64,000 nucleotides of DNA from Pantoea cypripedii (GTDB lineage Bacteria > Pseudomonadota > Gammaproteobacteria > Enterobacterales > Enterobacteriaceae): positions 3,027,832-3,091,831 of the forward strand of contig NZ_MLJI01000001.1 in NCBI RefSeq assembly GCF_002095535.1. Reading direction: 5' to 3'. The notes under the pieces are model-generated. The model was not told where the DNA came from, did no database searches, and saw only the letters and a list, made by a program, of their open reading frames with translations. Shown here piece after piece: positions 41,119 through 52,831 of this stretch (positions are counted from its first letter, which is position 1; every line of letters starts with the position of its first letter). The position numbers and the translations under genes are program-made.

Positions 41119-42134
41119 TAACCGCGCCCCGCTGCCAGCAATTTGTCCAGCTCAGCGCCACTGGCAAAATGGGTTTTCATCACGTTATCCCAGCCACCAA
41201 ATGCCTCATCGACATTGAACAGGCGGGTCTGCGGGAAGCGATCCTGCTGGGCTGCCATCAGCTCAGGGTTGTTCACACGATAGTAAAAGCTGGTGATAAT
41301 TTTCTGTGCTTCCGGTGTGTAGAGATAATTCAGGTAAGCTTTCGCCGCGTCCGTCGTGCCATTGTGCTCGACGTTTTTATCCACCCAGGCAACCGGGAAT
41401 TCGGCGAGGATGTTGGTCTTCGGCACAATCACTTCGTAGCCATCTTTAGCGTACTGGTTACGGATGTTATTCACTTCGGACTCGAAGCTAATCAGCACGT
41501 CACCCAGGCCGCGCTCGGCGAAGGTGGTGGTAGCACCACGGCCACCGGTATCAAACACTTCGACGTTTTTCAGGAATTGCGTCATAAAGGCTTCGGTTTT
41601 GGCTTTGTCTTTGCCATCTGCCTGATCCGCAGCACCCCAGGCGGCCAGATAGGTGTAGCGGCCATTACCGGAGGTTTTAGGATTCGGGAAAATCAGTTTC
41701 ACATCAGTCCGTGCCAGATCGGCCCAGTCATGAATATTCTTCGGGTTACCCTTACGCACCAGGAACGCCATGGTGGAGTAGAACGGCGAGCTGTTATTCG
41801 GCAGGCGGCTTTGCCAGTCGGCCGGGATCAGCTGGCCTTTATCGTGCAGCACCTGCACATCCGTCACCTGGTTATAGGTCACCACATCGGCACGCAAACC
41901 CTGCAGGATCGCCAGCGCCTGTTTTGATGACCCGGCATGCGATTGTTTAATCGTCAGCTTGTCACCCGGATGGCTGGCATCCCACTGCTGCTCAAAAGGT
42001 GCATTAAGGGCGACAAACAGCTCGCGCGAGACGTCATAGGAGCTGTTGAGCAGCTCTGTCGCCTGCACAGCACCCGCCATTGCCAGCGAAAGCGCGATAC
42101 CGCCAACCAACTTTTTAAAAACGGGAAGTGTCAT
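41118..42134 (-). CDS. cysP: Thiosulfate-binding periplasmic protein CysP
   Basis: A 338-residue periplasmic binding protein with a Sec signal peptide (cleavage likely after VQA at residue 25). Sulfate/thiosulfate-family motifs include [13 protein letters not shown] near the mature N-terminus and [15 protein letters not shown] in the middle. It delivers thiosulfate, and sulfate, to CysUWA. First gene of the operon; the 193 bases upstream (42135-42327) should contain a CysB-activated promoter, with a TATAAA-type -10 near 42188, but I could not define the CysB site. Confidence 0.95.
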   Translation of the reverse strand: MTLPVFKKLVGGIALSLAMAGAVQATELLNSSYDVSRELFVALNAPFEQQWDASHPGDKLTIKQSHAGSSKQALAILQGLRADVVTYNQVTDVQVLHDKGQLIPADWQSRLPNNSSPFYSTMAFLVRKGNPKNIHDWADLARTDVKLIFPNPKTSGNGRYTYLAAWGAADQADGKDKAKTEAFMTQFLKNVEVFDTGGRGATTTFAERGLGDVLISFESEVNNIRNQYAKDGYEVIVPKTNILAEFPVAWVDKNVEHNGTTDAAKAYLNYLYTPEAQKIITSFYYRVNNPELMAAQQDRFPQTRLFNVDEAFGGWDNVMKTHFASGAELDKLLAAGRG

Positions 42135-42327
42135 GCTGCACCTGGAAATGTGGAGTTACGGCTGATGCCATTAGATGTTGTCAGTGTATTTATAACTCGG
42201 GGCAAACCAGTAACGGTTTTATATATCGTTTGCTGATTTCAAAGTCTAAAAAGGCATAAGACGACGGGGAAGTTTATGCAGCTGGCGGGATAACGAACGG
42301 ACGGCATCGCAGCCGTCCGGGAGGGCA

Positions 42328-43224
42328 TTACAGCGCCTGCAACACGTCAAGCGACGGAGCAAAAAAGTAGCTGCCGGTGACCGGTTTGGTAAACCGCAGC
42401 ATGGCGTCCATCTTGCCATCACGCTCGCCAAACATGCTCAACAGCTGCTGTTCAATATTATGCAGGCGATTGCAGTAGGCGATAAAGAACAGGCCATGGG
42501 TGCCGCTGGCGGTGCCGTAGGGCAGGCTCTGGCGCAAAATCTTCAGTCCTTTGCCCTCTTCTTTCAAATCGACGCGGCTGAGATGCGAGGTAGCCGGGCG
42601 CTCATCGCCGGGAATCTCTTCATTCTCCACCTTAGTGCGACCCATTACCGCCTCCTGCTTGTCTACCGCCATGCGGTTCCACAGCTTAAGGTTATGCTCC
42701 CAGCGCTGGGTGAAGACATAGCTGCCACCTGCATCCGGGCCAGCGGCGATAATCGCTACCTGCTCACGCTGTTCGCCTTGCGGATTCTCGGTGCCATCGA
42801 CGAAACCGGAGAGATCGCGTTCTTCTACCCAGCGAAAACCGTGGGTTTCTTCTTCGATGTCGACAGCAGCAGCAAACGCCACCAGCGCGGCCTGCGCCAG
42901 GGAGAAGTTCACGTCATGGCGCAGCGACTGGATATGGATCAACAAATCACGCTGCGTAGCTGGCGCAATGCCTTTGCCCAGCGTGCTAAAGGCTTTCAGT
43001 TCTGGTGCAGAATCTGCGCCCTGCAAATCGCGCCATAATGTGTCACCGAAAGCGATCACCGCGCCCAGACCGGCATCAGCGAATTTTTGTTGCAGTGCAT
43101 CGAGGTGTTGCAGGAAGGTTTTGCTGCCCAGGCGCAGCGCATCGAGATCGCCCGTGACGCGGGCTTCCAGCCAAATGGCGAAACGGCGGTGTTCCAGCAG
43201 AATCCCGCTCTGAAATTGAGACAT
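42328..43224 (-). CDS. yfeX: Dye-decolourising (Dyp-type) haem peroxidase YfeX
   Basis: A 298-residue Dyp-type peroxidase close to E. coli YfeX. The family motif GFVDGTENP and the proximal-histidine region [19 protein letters not shown] are present; the C-terminal [15 protein letters not shown] segment is typical. YfeX oxidises porphyrinogens in vitro and is cytoplasmic. An in-frame TTG lies at 43242, but the ATG at 43224 is preceded by GGAGAG with 7-base spacing and matches the family start (MSQ.QSGIL). Confidence 0.92.
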   Translation of the reverse strand: MSQFQSGILLEHRRFAIWLEARVTGDLDALRLGSKTFLQHLDALQQKFADAGLGAVIAFGDTLWRDLQGADSAPELKAFSTLGKGIAPATQRDLLIHIQSLRHDVNFSLAQAALVAFAAAVDIEEETHGFRWVEERDLSGFVDGTENPQGEQREQVAIIAAGPDAGGSYVFTQRWEHNLKLWNRMAVDKQEAVMGRTKVENEEIPGDERPATSHLSRVDLKEEGKGLKILRQSLPYGTASGTHGLFFIAYCNRLHNIEQQLLSMFGERDGKMDAMLRFTKPVTGSYFFAPSLDVLQAL

Positions 43225-43325
43225 CGACATGCTCTCCGGCAATGGGGGTTAAACGGCGTTTTTTTCGTCCGTATCATACCGGAAAGTGGCGGCGATAGCC
43301 CGTATCACCGCACTTTTTTGAGGGA

Positions 43326-43940
43326 TTAGCGTTGCCAGACGATCTTGCTGATTTTCCAGTTCTTCAGCGTATCATCCGACGGCATCAACCCTTCTGGGCC
43401 GTGCCATTCGCCGCTGTAGACATAAGCGATATGCTGGCTATTCGGCGCACGGCACTCCACATCACGGCTGTCGAAACCCGGCACCATTTTGCAGTTATCA
43501 AATGCCTTAGTGAATTTGGCACTGAACGGGTCACCGATTTTGCTGCCGTCGGCACTTTTCGCGCTCGGGTCCAGTACCTCGATACGTTCAACGCTGCTTT
43601 GCCCGTTGATTACCAGTTTGACCTTGTCACCATCCAATGCCTGCCAGAACTCCACCACCTGGCCATTCTGGGTACGCATGCCCTGGCGCAGCTTGTAATC
43701 GCCGTTCAGCGCTTTATCGATGGCGGTTTGCGTCATGGCGGTGCTGCTGGATAGCCCGGCGACACCCTGCTCGCTTACCGTCAGCGAACCACCGAACCAG
43801 CTAAGCGGATTAAGCGCCGACCAATGGTAACTCAGGGGGTTATACCAGTGGCTTTCATCAGCCGAACCCGAAGACGCAGAACTGGCACAACCTGCCAGCA
43901 CCAGAGCCGTCGCCAGCAGCGCGGGACGAACAACTTTCAT
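43326..43940 (-). CDS. yfeY: Lipoprotein YfeY
   Basis: A 204-residue outer-membrane-type lipoprotein: signal peptide with lipobox LAGC, Cys at residue 18, followed by Ala/Ser. The mature part matches E. coli YfeY, a sigma-E-regulated lipoprotein of unknown function (WYNPLSYHWSALNPLSWFGG). The frame stays open upstream to 44042, but the ATG at 43940 has an AAGGAG ribosome-binding site and gives the signal peptide. Last gene of ypeA-yfeZ-yfeY. Confidence 0.92.
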   Translation of the reverse strand: MKVVRPALLATALVLAGCASSASSGSADESHWYNPLSYHWSALNPLSWFGGSLTVSEQGVAGLSSSTAMTQTAIDKALNGDYKLRQGMRTQNGQVVEFWQALDGDKVKLVINGQSSVERIEVLDPSAKSADGSKIGDPFSAKFTKAFDNCKMVPGFDSRDVECRAPNSQHIAYVYSGEWHGPEGLMPSDDTLKNWKISKIVWQR

Positions 43941-44004
43941 GAAAACTCCTTGATCTTGTTTGCCGGTTTGGCGTGCCTGTTGGAGTCGCAAAGCGACAAA
44001 AAGT

Positions 44005-44466
44005 TTATTCGTGATGCTGATGTTCGGGCAAAAAGCAGTCACACAGGCGTCGATGGGTTTGCAGCCAGTACAGCGCCAGCAGGTCGAACAGCGTCAGCAG
44101 CAGCGGGAATGGCGAATCGGGCATCGCGCCCTGCAACAGGTTATCCCCCTGCCACAGCAGGTTAATCAGCAAGGACAGGCTCAGTACCACGCGCCAGCTT
44201 TGCCACAGGCGCGGCCAGCGCTGACGATAGCCGGTGAGCAACAGGCCGATGGCTGCCGGAATGCCGAGCGCCAGGCCCAGCCAGAAACTTTGTCGATCGG
44301 GATAGAACAGCGCCAGCAGATCATTCCCCTGCTGTCGGGAAGCTCCGGCCATCACCAGAATCAGCCAGGTGCGCGCCTGGAGCAGCAGGATCAGCCAGAA
44401 AAGAAACGGCAGCCGCAGCTGCCCTTTTGCATCGTATTCTTCTGGCGGGTATTTCAGCACAACCAT
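44005..44466 (-). CDS. yfeZ: YfeZ, DUF2919 inner-membrane protein
   Basis: A 153-residue membrane protein with about four hydrophobic helices (LPFLFWLILLLQARTW, FWLGLALGIPAAIGLLL and others) and the opening LKYPPEEYDAKGQLRLP typical of DUF2919. Function unknown. It starts immediately after the ypeA stop codon, so the genes are coupled; same order as in E. coli. Confidence 0.9.
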   Translation of the reverse strand: MVVLKYPPEEYDAKGQLRLPFLFWLILLLQARTWLILVMAGASRQQGNDLLALFYPDRQSFWLGLALGIPAAIGLLLTGYRQRWPRLWQSWRVVLSLSLLINLLWQGDNLLQGAMPDSPFPLLLTLFDLLALYWLQTHRRLCDCFLPEHQHHE

Positions 44467-44892
44467 TTAATACTCACGGTCTTCAATCAGGCGCTTGCCC
44501 AGCAGCAGTGAGTCCACTGGCTCGTAATCGAGTTTTTCATAGAAGGCCACCACCTGGTCGTTCTCTTCACGCACCATCAGATGGATTTTCGGGCAGCCGC
44601 GCGCTATCAGTTTCTTTTCCAGACGATTCATCAGCGCGTTGGCAAAACCACGCCCCTGATAATCAGGATGCACCGCCAGATAATAAGCCGCACCACGATG
44701 ACCATCGTAGCCGCCCATCAGCGTACCCACCACCTCGCCACCGACTTCGGCCACCAGAAACAGCTCCGGGTCATGGTTCATTTTGCGTTCAATGTCCAGC
44801 TCAGGGTCATTCCACGGGCGTAACAGATCGCAACGCTCCCAGAGCGTGATCACTTCTTCAAAATCTTCCTGGCGGAATGAGCGGATTTCCAT
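44467..44892 (-). CDS. ypeA: GNAT acetyltransferase YpeA
   Basis: A 141-residue acetyltransferase, same length as E. coli YpeA. Signature regions are [20 protein letters not shown], the acetyl-CoA loop [18 protein letters not shown] and the C-terminal [11 protein letters not shown]. Start at 44892 follows the family (MEIR.FRQEDF); the frame stays open 8 codons further upstream. Substrate unknown. Confidence 0.93.
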   Translation of the reverse strand: MEIRSFRQEDFEEVITLWERCDLLRPWNDPELDIERKMNHDPELFLVAEVGGEVVGTLMGGYDGHRGAAYYLAVHPDYQGRGFANALMNRLEKKLIARGCPKIHLMVREENDQVVAFYEKLDYEPVDSLLLGKRLIEDREY

Positions 44893-45102
44893 CGGCGTTA
44901 CCCTGCAGTTAGGCACAATTCGCTGATTATCACGTATTCTTTAGCGGGCGCAACCCTCGCACCGTTCAGCGGCGGAAAAAAGCGACGAAATTCCTGTTCG
45001 CGACCTGAAATACAAAGTAAAGCCCTGAAATAGTTGCGAGGTCGCACCCGTCAGGATGTTACGATATAACACTTTTCAGGTTTACCTGTCAGGGATTCAT
45101 TG

Positions 45103-45963
45103 ATGAAAAAGATTTCACTGCTCAAACGCTTAACTAATCGCCGTCAGCTGCTGCTGTCCGGGCTGGCGCTGGCGGTGCTATCGCCGCGTCTGGTGCAGGC
45201 CAAAGAAGAGAGTGCCGATTTGCACCTGCTGCCGCGCCATAGCAAACCCACGCCGCCAGCTAAAAACGGCAAACGTATTGTGATGATCGACCCAGGCCAC
45301 GGTGGGATTGATTCCGGTGCGGTTGGCGAACAAGGTTCCGAAGAAAAACACATCGTGCTGGATATCGCCAATAACGTGCGCCAGCTGTTGCAGGATCATC
45401 CCAAAGTAGAAGTGCGTCTGACGCGTGACACTGACTACTTTATCCCCCTGTATCAGCGGGTGGAGATTGCTCATCAGCACGGTGCCAATCTGTTTATGTC
45501 GATTCACGCCGATGGTTACACCAGCCCGGACGCCAATGGCGCTTCGGTGTTTGCCCTGTCGAATCGCGGAGCCAGCAGCGCCATGGCGCGCTATATGTCG
45601 CAGAAAGAGAACGATGCTGACAAAGTGGCCGGGGTAGAAGTGGCGCAGAAAGATCAGTATCTGAACCAAATCCTGTTCGATCTGGTGCAGACCGACACCA
45701 TCCGCAACAGCCTCACGCTCGGCAAGCATGTGCTGGATCAGATCCGCCCGGTGCATCATTTGCACAGCCAGCATACTGAGCAGGCGGCATTTGCTGTGCT
45801 GAAATCGCCTTCGATTCCGTCGGTGCTGGTGGAAACCTCGTTTATTACCAACCCGCATGAGGAGCAACTGCTCGGCACCACGGCGTTTCGCCACAAAATT
45901 GCCAGCGCCATCGCGGATGGCATCGTCAATTATTTTGATGAGTACGATCGGCGTCAGGCTTAG
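45103..45963 (+). CDS. amiA: N-acetylmuramoyl-L-alanine amidase AmiA
   Basis: A 286-residue periplasmic amidase that cleaves septal peptidoglycan during daughter-cell separation. It has a twin-arginine signal (NRRQLLLSGLALAVL), so it is exported folded. Zinc-site motifs are IDPGHGGIDSG, EEKHIVLDIA, SIHADGY and LVETSFITN. A regulatory alpha-helix segment (EENRAD-like region) is conserved, consistent with control by EnvC. The ATG at 45103 has a CAGGGA ribosome-binding site; a TTG lies one codon earlier. hemF follows 35 bases later. Confidence 0.95.
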   Translation: MKKISLLKRLTNRRQLLLSGLALAVLSPRLVQAKEESADLHLLPRHSKPTPPAKNGKRIVMIDPGHGGIDSGAVGEQGSEEKHIVLDIANNVRQLLQDHPKVEVRLTRDTDYFIPLYQRVEIAHQHGANLFMSIHADGYTSPDANGASVFALSNRGASSAMARYMSQKENDADKVAGVEVAQKDQYLNQILFDLVQTDTIRNSLTLGKHVLDQIRPVHHLHSQHTEQAAFAVLKSPSIPSVLVETSFITNPHEEQLLGTTAFRHKIASAIADGIVNYFDEYDRRQA

Positions 45964-45995
45964 GTATAATCGCGGCAAATTTCCGGAACGAGTGA

Positions 45996-46916
<921 letters not shown>

Positions 46917-46921
46917 AAACC

Positions 46922-46994
46922 CGCGTGATAAATCACGCCGCTACGGATCGCACAATGTTTGTAGCGGCGCGATTTATCGCGCAATTTTGTGCAC
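46922..46994. repeat. Dispersed hairpin repeat, inverted pair
   Basis: CGCGTGATAAATCACGCC with GCTAC, then 16 bases, then GTAGCGGCGCGATTTATCGC with GCAATTTTGTGCAC. The two copies face each other between hemF and maeB, as in a BIME-like unit. This is the best-preserved example. Confidence 0.85.
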
Positions 46995-47016
46995 GGTGCC
47001 AGTAAACCCCGCGCTG

Positions 47017-49296
47017 CTACAACGGCTCGGTCTGCGCCTCCACCACCGCCAGCGCCACCATATTGACGATGCGTCGCACTGACGCGATGCGCGTCAGTAC
47101 ATGCACCGGTTTGCTGATACCCATCAGCACCGGCCCGACTGTTACCCCTTCCGAACAGGAAACGCGCAGCAGGTTGTAGCTGATACGCGCCGCTTCGACA
47201 TTGGGCATAATCAACAGATTAGCCGTGCCTTTGAGTGGGCTGTCCGGCATCAACTCGCGGCGGATGTTTTCCACCAGTGCCGCATCGCCGTGCATCTCGC
47301 CGTCAATCTCCAGATCCGGTGCGCGTTGCTGAATCAGCGCCAGCGCGTCACGCATCTTGCGCGCCCCCGGCGCATTGGAGGTGCCAAAGCTGGAGTGCGA
47401 CAGCAACGCCACGCGCGGTTCGATACCAAAACGCCGCACCGTTTCCGCCGCCATCAGGGTGATATCCGCCAGCTGTTCCGGTGTCGGGTCTTCATTGACG
47501 TAGGTATCGGTAATAAAGGTGTTGCCGCTCGGCAGCAACAGCGCATTCATCGCCCCGGCCACCCGCACATCGGGACGGAAGCCAAACACCTTCTCGATCA
47601 CCTCATAATGTTCATGATAATCGCCCACCGTGCCGCAAATCATCGCATCGGCTTCACCACGATGGACCATGATGGCACCAATCAGCGTTGGATTGCCGAT
47701 CACCGCGCGCTGCGCCATCTCTGGCGTCACGCCACGCCGTTTCATGATCTGATAATATTCACTCCAGTACGCTTTAAAACGCGGATCGGATTCGTTATTC
47801 ACCACCTCAAAATCTTTGCCCGCCTCGATCTTCAGCCCCTGCTTTTGTAAACGCATGGCGATGACATTCGGGCGTCCAATCAGGATCGGTTTCGCCAGCC
47901 CGAGCGACACCAGCTCCTGGGTGGCATGCAGCACCCGCACCTCCTCCCCCTCTGCCATCACCACACGCTTCGGATCTTTACGCGCCTGCGAGAAAATAGG
48001 CTTCATAAACAGGTTAGTTTTGTAGACAAACTCGGTGAGTTTCTCGCGGTAGGCGTCAAAGTCCGCAATCGGGCGCGTCGCCACGCCGGAGTCCATCGCC
48101 GCTTTGGCGACGGCTGGCGCGATTTGCACAATCAGGCGCGGATCAAAGGGTTTGGGGATCAGATATTCCGGGCCAAAACTCAGATCCTGATCGTCATAGG
48201 CCGAAGCCACCACATCGCTCTGTTCCGCCTGCGCCAGCGCCGCAATGGCGTGCACCGCTGCCAGTTTCATCTCCTCATTGATGGCGGTGGCACCGACATC
48301 CAGTGCACCACGGAAGATAAAAGGAAAGCACAGCACATTATTCACCTGATTGGGGAAATCAGAACGCCCGGTACAGATAATCGCGTCTGGCCGTACCGCC
48401 TTCGCCAGCGGTGGCATGATTTCCGGTTCCGGGTTGGCCAGCGCCAGAATCAGCGGATCTTTCGCCATCTGCTGCACCATCTGCGGCGTCAGCACTTGCG
48501 GCCCAGAGCAGCCGAGGAAAATGTCCGCACCGGCAATCACCTCCTCCAGCGTGCGCTTGCCGTTATCTTCAACGGCATAGGCTGCTTTGGTTTCCGCCAT
48601 CTCGCTGTCACGTCCGCGCCAGATCACCCCCTTCGAGTCGCACGCGATGATGTTATGACGTTGCATCCCCAGCGCCACCAGCAGATTCAGACAGGCAATC
48701 GCCGAAGCCCCCGCCCCTGACACCACCAGTCGCACATCGGAGATGGCTTTTTTGACGATTTGCAAACCATTGAGTACCGCTGCGGTACAGATAATCGCGG
48801 TGCCGTGCTGATCGTCATGGAACACCGGGATCTTCATCCGTTCGCGCAGTTTCTGCTCGATATAGAAACATTCCGGCGCTTTGATATCTTCCAGGTTGAT
48901 GCCGCCAAAAGTCGGCTCCAGTGCGGCAATCACCTCAATCAACTTGTCCGGGTCCCGTTCGTCGATTTCGATATCAAACACATCAATACCGGCGAATTTC
49001 TTAAACAGCACCCCTTTACCCTCCATCACCGGCTTACCGGCCAGCGCGCCGATATTACCCAGCCCCAGCACCGCGGTGCCGTTGGAGATCACCGCCACCA
49101 GGTTGCCACGCGCGGTGTATTTGTGTGCCGCCAGTGGGTCTGCGGCAATTTCCAGACAGGGTGCGGCCACGCCGGGGGAATAGGCCAGTGCCAGATCGCG
49201 TTGCGTCGCCAGCGGTTTGGTGGGTGACACCTGAATTTTTCCGGGAGTGGGATACTGGTGAAAATCGAGAGCGCTTTGCTTCAGTTGTTCGTCCAT
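47017..49296 (-). CDS. maeB: NADP-dependent malic enzyme MaeB
   Basis: A 759-residue fusion: an N-terminal malic-enzyme domain (about 1-430) and a C-terminal phosphotransacetylase-like domain (about 430-759) that acts as a regulatory sensor. It decarboxylates malate to pyruvate with NADP. Motifs include [11 protein letters not shown] and [10 protein letters not shown], then [10 protein letters not shown]. The frame stays open 44 codons upstream, but the ATG at 49296 matches the E. coli MaeB start ([13 protein letters not shown]) and length. It reads toward hemF across the repeat unit. Confidence 0.96.
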   Translation of the reverse strand: MDEQLKQSALDFHQYPTPGKIQVSPTKPLATQRDLALAYSPGVAAPCLEIAADPLAAHKYTARGNLVAVISNGTAVLGLGNIGALAGKPVMEGKGVLFKKFAGIDVFDIEIDERDPDKLIEVIAALEPTFGGINLEDIKAPECFYIEQKLRERMKIPVFHDDQHGTAIICTAAVLNGLQIVKKAISDVRLVVSGAGASAIACLNLLVALGMQRHNIIACDSKGVIWRGRDSEMAETKAAYAVEDNGKRTLEEVIAGADIFLGCSGPQVLTPQMVQQMAKDPLILALANPEPEIMPPLAKAVRPDAIICTGRSDFPNQVNNVLCFPFIFRGALDVGATAINEEMKLAAVHAIAALAQAEQSDVVASAYDDQDLSFGPEYLIPKPFDPRLIVQIAPAVAKAAMDSGVATRPIADFDAYREKLTEFVYKTNLFMKPIFSQARKDPKRVVMAEGEEVRVLHATQELVSLGLAKPILIGRPNVIAMRLQKQGLKIEAGKDFEVVNNESDPRFKAYWSEYYQIMKRRGVTPEMAQRAVIGNPTLIGAIMVHRGEADAMICGTVGDYHEHYEVIEKVFGFRPDVRVAGAMNALLLPSGNTFITDTYVNEDPTPEQLADITLMAAETVRRFGIEPRVALLSHSSFGTSNAPGARKMRDALALIQQRAPDLEIDGEMHGDAALVENIRRELMPDSPLKGTANLLIMPNVEAARISYNLLRVSCSEGVTVGPVLMGISKPVHVLTRIASVRRIVNMVALAVVEAQTEPL

Positions 49297-49662
49297 TGGG
49301 CATCCTGTTGCGCGGAGAGATAAGCGTTCAGTATAGAAATCAACGGCACAAAAGAGGGTGAAGGCGCTCAAAGAATGCACGGCTGGCAAGGGCACAGATT
49401 GCCACAGCGGGATCAACGGGTCTGCCACAGGCTGCTATGCTTAAGAGTGGTAAAACGCGCAGCTGACACCTTTCAGGCAGGCCCTCAATCACAACCGCGC
49501 GCAGTGGGCATCCCGGCGTCACAATCAGAGAAAACGCATTTTCTTCACCTGGCGTCTGTAGCAATGTGTTGGACCGGTACCCACCTGGAAATGGCGCAAC
49601 AAAGCCATGGCTGCCTGAGGTTTTTTATTTGACCTAATGATTGCTAATCAAGGAGTTAAGCG
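49297..49662. other. maeB/talA divergent intergenic region
   Basis: A 366-base interval. It contains a near-perfect stationary-phase sigma -10 (49434-49444) on the talA strand, implying a talA leader of about 210 bases. A ribosome-binding site AAGGAG precedes talA. No credible small gene was found. Confidence 0.6.
49434..49444 (+). promoter_or_regulatory. Sigma-S-type extended -10 upstream of talA
   Basis: GCTATGCTTAA matches the RpoS consensus KCTAYRCTTAA at every position. A weak TCAACG lies at the -35 position. E. coli talA-tktB is RpoS-dependent. Confidence 0.6.
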
Positions 49663-50613
49663 ATGAACCAGCTAGATGCATTAAAACAGTTCACCACCGT
49701 GGTGGCGGACAGTGGCGATATTGAATCCATTCGTCACTACCACCCGGAAGATGCCACCACCAATCCCTCGTTAATCCTCAAAGCCGCCGGACTCGACGCC
49801 TACAAGCACCTGATTGATGATGCCATCGACTACGCGAAAAAACAGGGCGGCAGCAAAGAAACCCAAATCATCAACGCCAGCGATAAAGTGGCAATCAACC
49901 TTGGTATGGAAATTCTGAAAAGCGTACCAGGCCGTGTCTCGACCGAAGTGGATGCTCGCCTCTCCTTCGATCGTGGCATGTGTGTGACCAAAGCGGAAAA
50001 ACTGATTCGCCTGTATGAAGAGAACGGTATCGATCGCTCACGCATTCTGATCAAACTGGCCTCGACCTGGGAAGGGATCCGCGCCGCTGAAGAACTGCAA
50101 AAGAACGGCATCAATTGTAACCTGACGCTGCTGTTCTCTTTCGCCCAGGCCCGTGCCTGTGCCGAAGCCGGAGTGTTCCTGATTTCGCCGTTCGTCGGTC
50201 GTATTTATGACTGGTACAACAGCCGTAAACCGCTCGATCCATATGTGGTCGATGAGGATCCGGGGGTGAAATCGGTACGCCGTATCTACGATTACTACAA
50301 AAAGCATCGCTACAACACCGTCATCATGGGTGCCAGCTTCCGTAAAGTGGAGCAAATCCTGGCACTGGCGGGCTGTGACCGTCTGACCATCTCCCCGAAC
50401 CTGCTGGAGGAGCTGGCAAACAGCGATGCACCGCTGGAGCGTAAACTGGAGCCATCAACCGAAGGCTTCCATCAGCCTGCCCCGCTGTCTGAAGCGGAGT
50501 TCCGCTGGGAACATAATCAGGATCCGATGGCAGTAGAAAAACTGTCTGATGGTATCCGTCAGTTTGCTGTAGACCAGCAAAAACTGGAGGACGTGCTGGC
50601 CGCGCGCCTCTAG
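49663..50613 (+). CDS. talA: Transaldolase A
   Basis: A 316-residue transaldolase of the pentose phosphate pathway, moving a dihydroxyacetone unit between sugar phosphates through a Schiff base at K131 ([20 protein letters not shown]). Phosphate-binding segments [18 protein letters not shown] and [13 protein letters not shown] are intact. Assigned as talA rather than talB from its position before tktB, as in E. coli. A hairpin separates it from tktB. Confidence 0.93.
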   Translation: MNQLDALKQFTTVVADSGDIESIRHYHPEDATTNPSLILKAAGLDAYKHLIDDAIDYAKKQGGSKETQIINASDKVAINLGMEILKSVPGRVSTEVDARLSFDRGMCVTKAEKLIRLYEENGIDRSRILIKLASTWEGIRAAEELQKNGINCNLTLLFSFAQARACAEAGVFLISPFVGRIYDWYNSRKPLDPYVVDEDPGVKSVRRIYDYYKKHRYNTVIMGASFRKVEQILALAGCDRLTISPNLLEELANSDAPLERKLEPSTEGFHQPAPLSEAEFRWEHNQDPMAVEKLSDGIRQFAVDQQKLEDVLAARL

Positions 50614-50634
50614 ACCTCATCCTCATCTCATGCC

Positions 50635-50654
50635 GGACGGGCGTCTGCCCGTCC
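50635..50654 (+). terminator. Hairpin between talA and tktB
   Basis: Perfect arms GGACGGGC and GCCCGTCC with a 4-base loop, followed by TTATTATT. It may attenuate transcription into tktB. Confidence 0.6.
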
Positions 50655-50685
50655 TTATTATTGCCAAATCACAAGGGAGAACCCT

Positions 50686-52686
50686 ATGTCTTCACGCAGA
50701 GAGTTGGCTAACGCGATTCGTGCTCTGAGCATGGATGCAGTACAAAAAGCAAATTCAGGCCATCCCGGTGCCCCGATGGGCATGGCGGATATCGCCGAAG
50801 TCCTGTGGCGCGATTTCCTGAAACATAACCCGACCAATCCCGCCTGGGCGGACCGTGACCGCTTTATCCTCTCCAATGGTCATGCTTCGATGCTGCTCTA
50901 CAGCCTGCTGCACCTTACCGGTTATGATCTGCCGATGGAAGAGTTGAAAAACTTCCGCCAGCTGCATTCGAAAACGCCGGGGCACCCGGAGCTGGGGTAC
51001 ACCCCTGGCGTCGAAACCACCACCGGGCCGCTCGGTCAGGGGCTGGCGAATGCGGTGGGGATGGCGATTTCCGAACGTACGCTGGCTGCGCAGTTTAATC
51101 AGCCGGGACACGACATCGTTGACCATTACACCTACGTATTTATGGGTGACGGTTGTCTGATGGAAGGGATTTCGCATGAAGTCAGCTCGCTGGCGGGCAC
51201 CCTTGGGCTTGGCAAACTGATCGGCTTCTACGATCACAACGGCATTTCGATTGATGGTGAAACCGAAGGCTGGTTCACCGACGATACCCACAAACGCTTT
51301 GAAGCCTATAACTGGCATGTGATTGGCGATATTGACGGACACGATCCGGCCGCCGTCGCCAGTGCCATCAAAGAGGCGCAGAGCGTCACCGACAAACCCT
51401 CTCTGATCATCTGTCGCACCATCATCGGTTTTGGCTCGCCAAATAAAGCCGGCAAAGAAGAGTCGCACGGTGCTGCGCTCGGTGAAGCAGAAGTGGCGCT
51501 GGCGCGTAAACAACTCGGCTGGAATTACCCGCCGTTTGAAATCCCGAAAGAAATCTATCAGCAGTGGGATGCCAAAGAAGCCGGTGCCGCTCGCGAGAAA
51601 GCCTGGGATGACAAAATGGCGGCTTATCAGGCTGCCCATCCTGAGCTGGCAAAAGAATTTAAACGCCGCATGAGCGGTGCAATGCCCGACAACTGGGAAA
51701 ACGATGTGCAGGCATTTGTTGAACAGTTGCAGGCCAATCCGCAGAAAATCGCCAGCCGTAAGGCCTCGCAAAATACCCTCGAAGTGTTTGGCAAACTGCT
51801 GCCAGAGTTCCTCGGTGGCTCCGCTGACCTTGCGCCGAGCAACCTGACAATCTGGTCCGGTTCGAAATCGATCAAGGAAGACATTGCCGGGAACTACATT
51901 CATTACGGGGTGCGTGAGTTCGGGATGACGGCGATTGGTAACGGCATCGCCCATCACGGTGGTTTTCTGCCCTACACCGCCACCTTCCTGATGTTTGTCG
52001 AATACGCCCGCAACGCCGCGCGTATGGCGGCGCTGATGAAGGCACGCCAGGTACTGGTCTATACCCATGATTCGATTGGTCTGGGGGAAGATGGCCCAAC
52101 ACACCAGCCAGTAGAACAGCTCGCCAGCCTGCGCCTGACGCCCAATATGAGCGTATGGCGTCCGTGTGACCAGGTGGAAACCACGGTGGCGTGGAAAGCC
52201 GCGGTGGAGCGTCATCACGGCCCGACCGCGTTGATCCTGTCGCGTCAGAATCTGCTGCAACCGGAACGCAGCCAACAACAGGTCGCCAATATCGCCCGTG
52301 GCGGTTATGTGTTGCAGGATTGCGCTGGCACGCCGGAAGCGATCATTATCGCCACTGGTTCGGAAATCGAGATTGCCCTGGGAGCAGCGGACAAACTCAC
52401 CGCCAACGGGCATAAAATCCGCGTGGTTTCCCTGCCCTCCACCGACGTGTTTGATAAACAGGATGCGGCGTACCGAGAATCGGTGCTCCCCTCTGGCGTG
52501 AAAGCGCGCGTCGCCGTCGAGGCAGGGATTGCCGATTACTGGTTCAAATATGTCGGTCTGGATGGGGCAATCGTTGGTATGACGACCTTTGGTGAGTCTG
52601 CGCCTGCCGGAAAACTGTTCCCGGAATTTGGCTTCACGGTGGAAAATATCGTCAGCCATACCGAAGCCTTACTCAAGCCACACTAA
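50686..52686 (+). CDS. tktB: Transketolase B
   Basis: A 666-residue thiamine-diphosphate enzyme transferring two-carbon ketol units in the pentose phosphate pathway. TPP-binding motif [18 protein letters not shown] with the downstream FYDHNG, and active-site histidines in GHPGAP, NGHASM and HSKTPGHPE, are visible. Assigned tktB from its neighbour talA. Terminator at 52694-52726. Confidence 0.93.
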   Translation: MSSRRELANAIRALSMDAVQKANSGHPGAPMGMADIAEVLWRDFLKHNPTNPAWADRDRFILSNGHASMLLYSLLHLTGYDLPMEELKNFRQLHSKTPGHPELGYTPGVETTTGPLGQGLANAVGMAISERTLAAQFNQPGHDIVDHYTYVFMGDGCLMEGISHEVSSLAGTLGLGKLIGFYDHNGISIDGETEGWFTDDTHKRFEAYNWHVIGDIDGHDPAAVASAIKEAQSVTDKPSLIICRTIIGFGSPNKAGKEESHGAALGEAEVALARKQLGWNYPPFEIPKEIYQQWDAKEAGAAREKAWDDKMAAYQAAHPELAKEFKRRMSGAMPDNWENDVQAFVEQLQANPQKIASRKASQNTLEVFGKLLPEFLGGSADLAPSNLTIWSGSKSIKEDIAGNYIHYGVREFGMTAIGNGIAHHGGFLPYTATFLMFVEYARNAARMAALMKARQVLVYTHDSIGLGEDGPTHQPVEQLASLRLTPNMSVWRPCDQVETTVAWKAAVERHHGPTALILSRQNLLQPERSQQQVANIARGGYVLQDCAGTPEAIIIATGSEIEIALGAADKLTANGHKIRVVSLPSTDVFDKQDAAYRESVLPSGVKARVAVEAGIADYWFKYVGLDGAIVGMTTFGESAPAGKLFPEFGFTVENIVSHTEALLKPH

Positions 52687-52693
52687 TCGATCC

Positions 52694-52726
52694 GGCCCTG
52701 CGTCTCACGGCGTCAGGGCCATTTTT
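52694..52726 (+). terminator. Terminator after tktB
   Basis: Hairpin GGCCCTGcGTC / GGCGTCAGGGCC followed by ATTTTT. Confidence 0.75.
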
Positions 52727-52831
52727 GATCACAGCCTGATACAGAAAAAAACCTGCTCTGCCCCCTTCCCGCCTCGTCCAAACTGATTACTATAAGACTT
52801 TTCTCCGCTTCTTCTGCCGGACGTCTTACCG

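Noticed and set aside
50755..52659. 634-codon frame antisense to tktB
   Set aside because: Shadow of a high-GC, strongly biased gene; the tktB frame has full family motifs.
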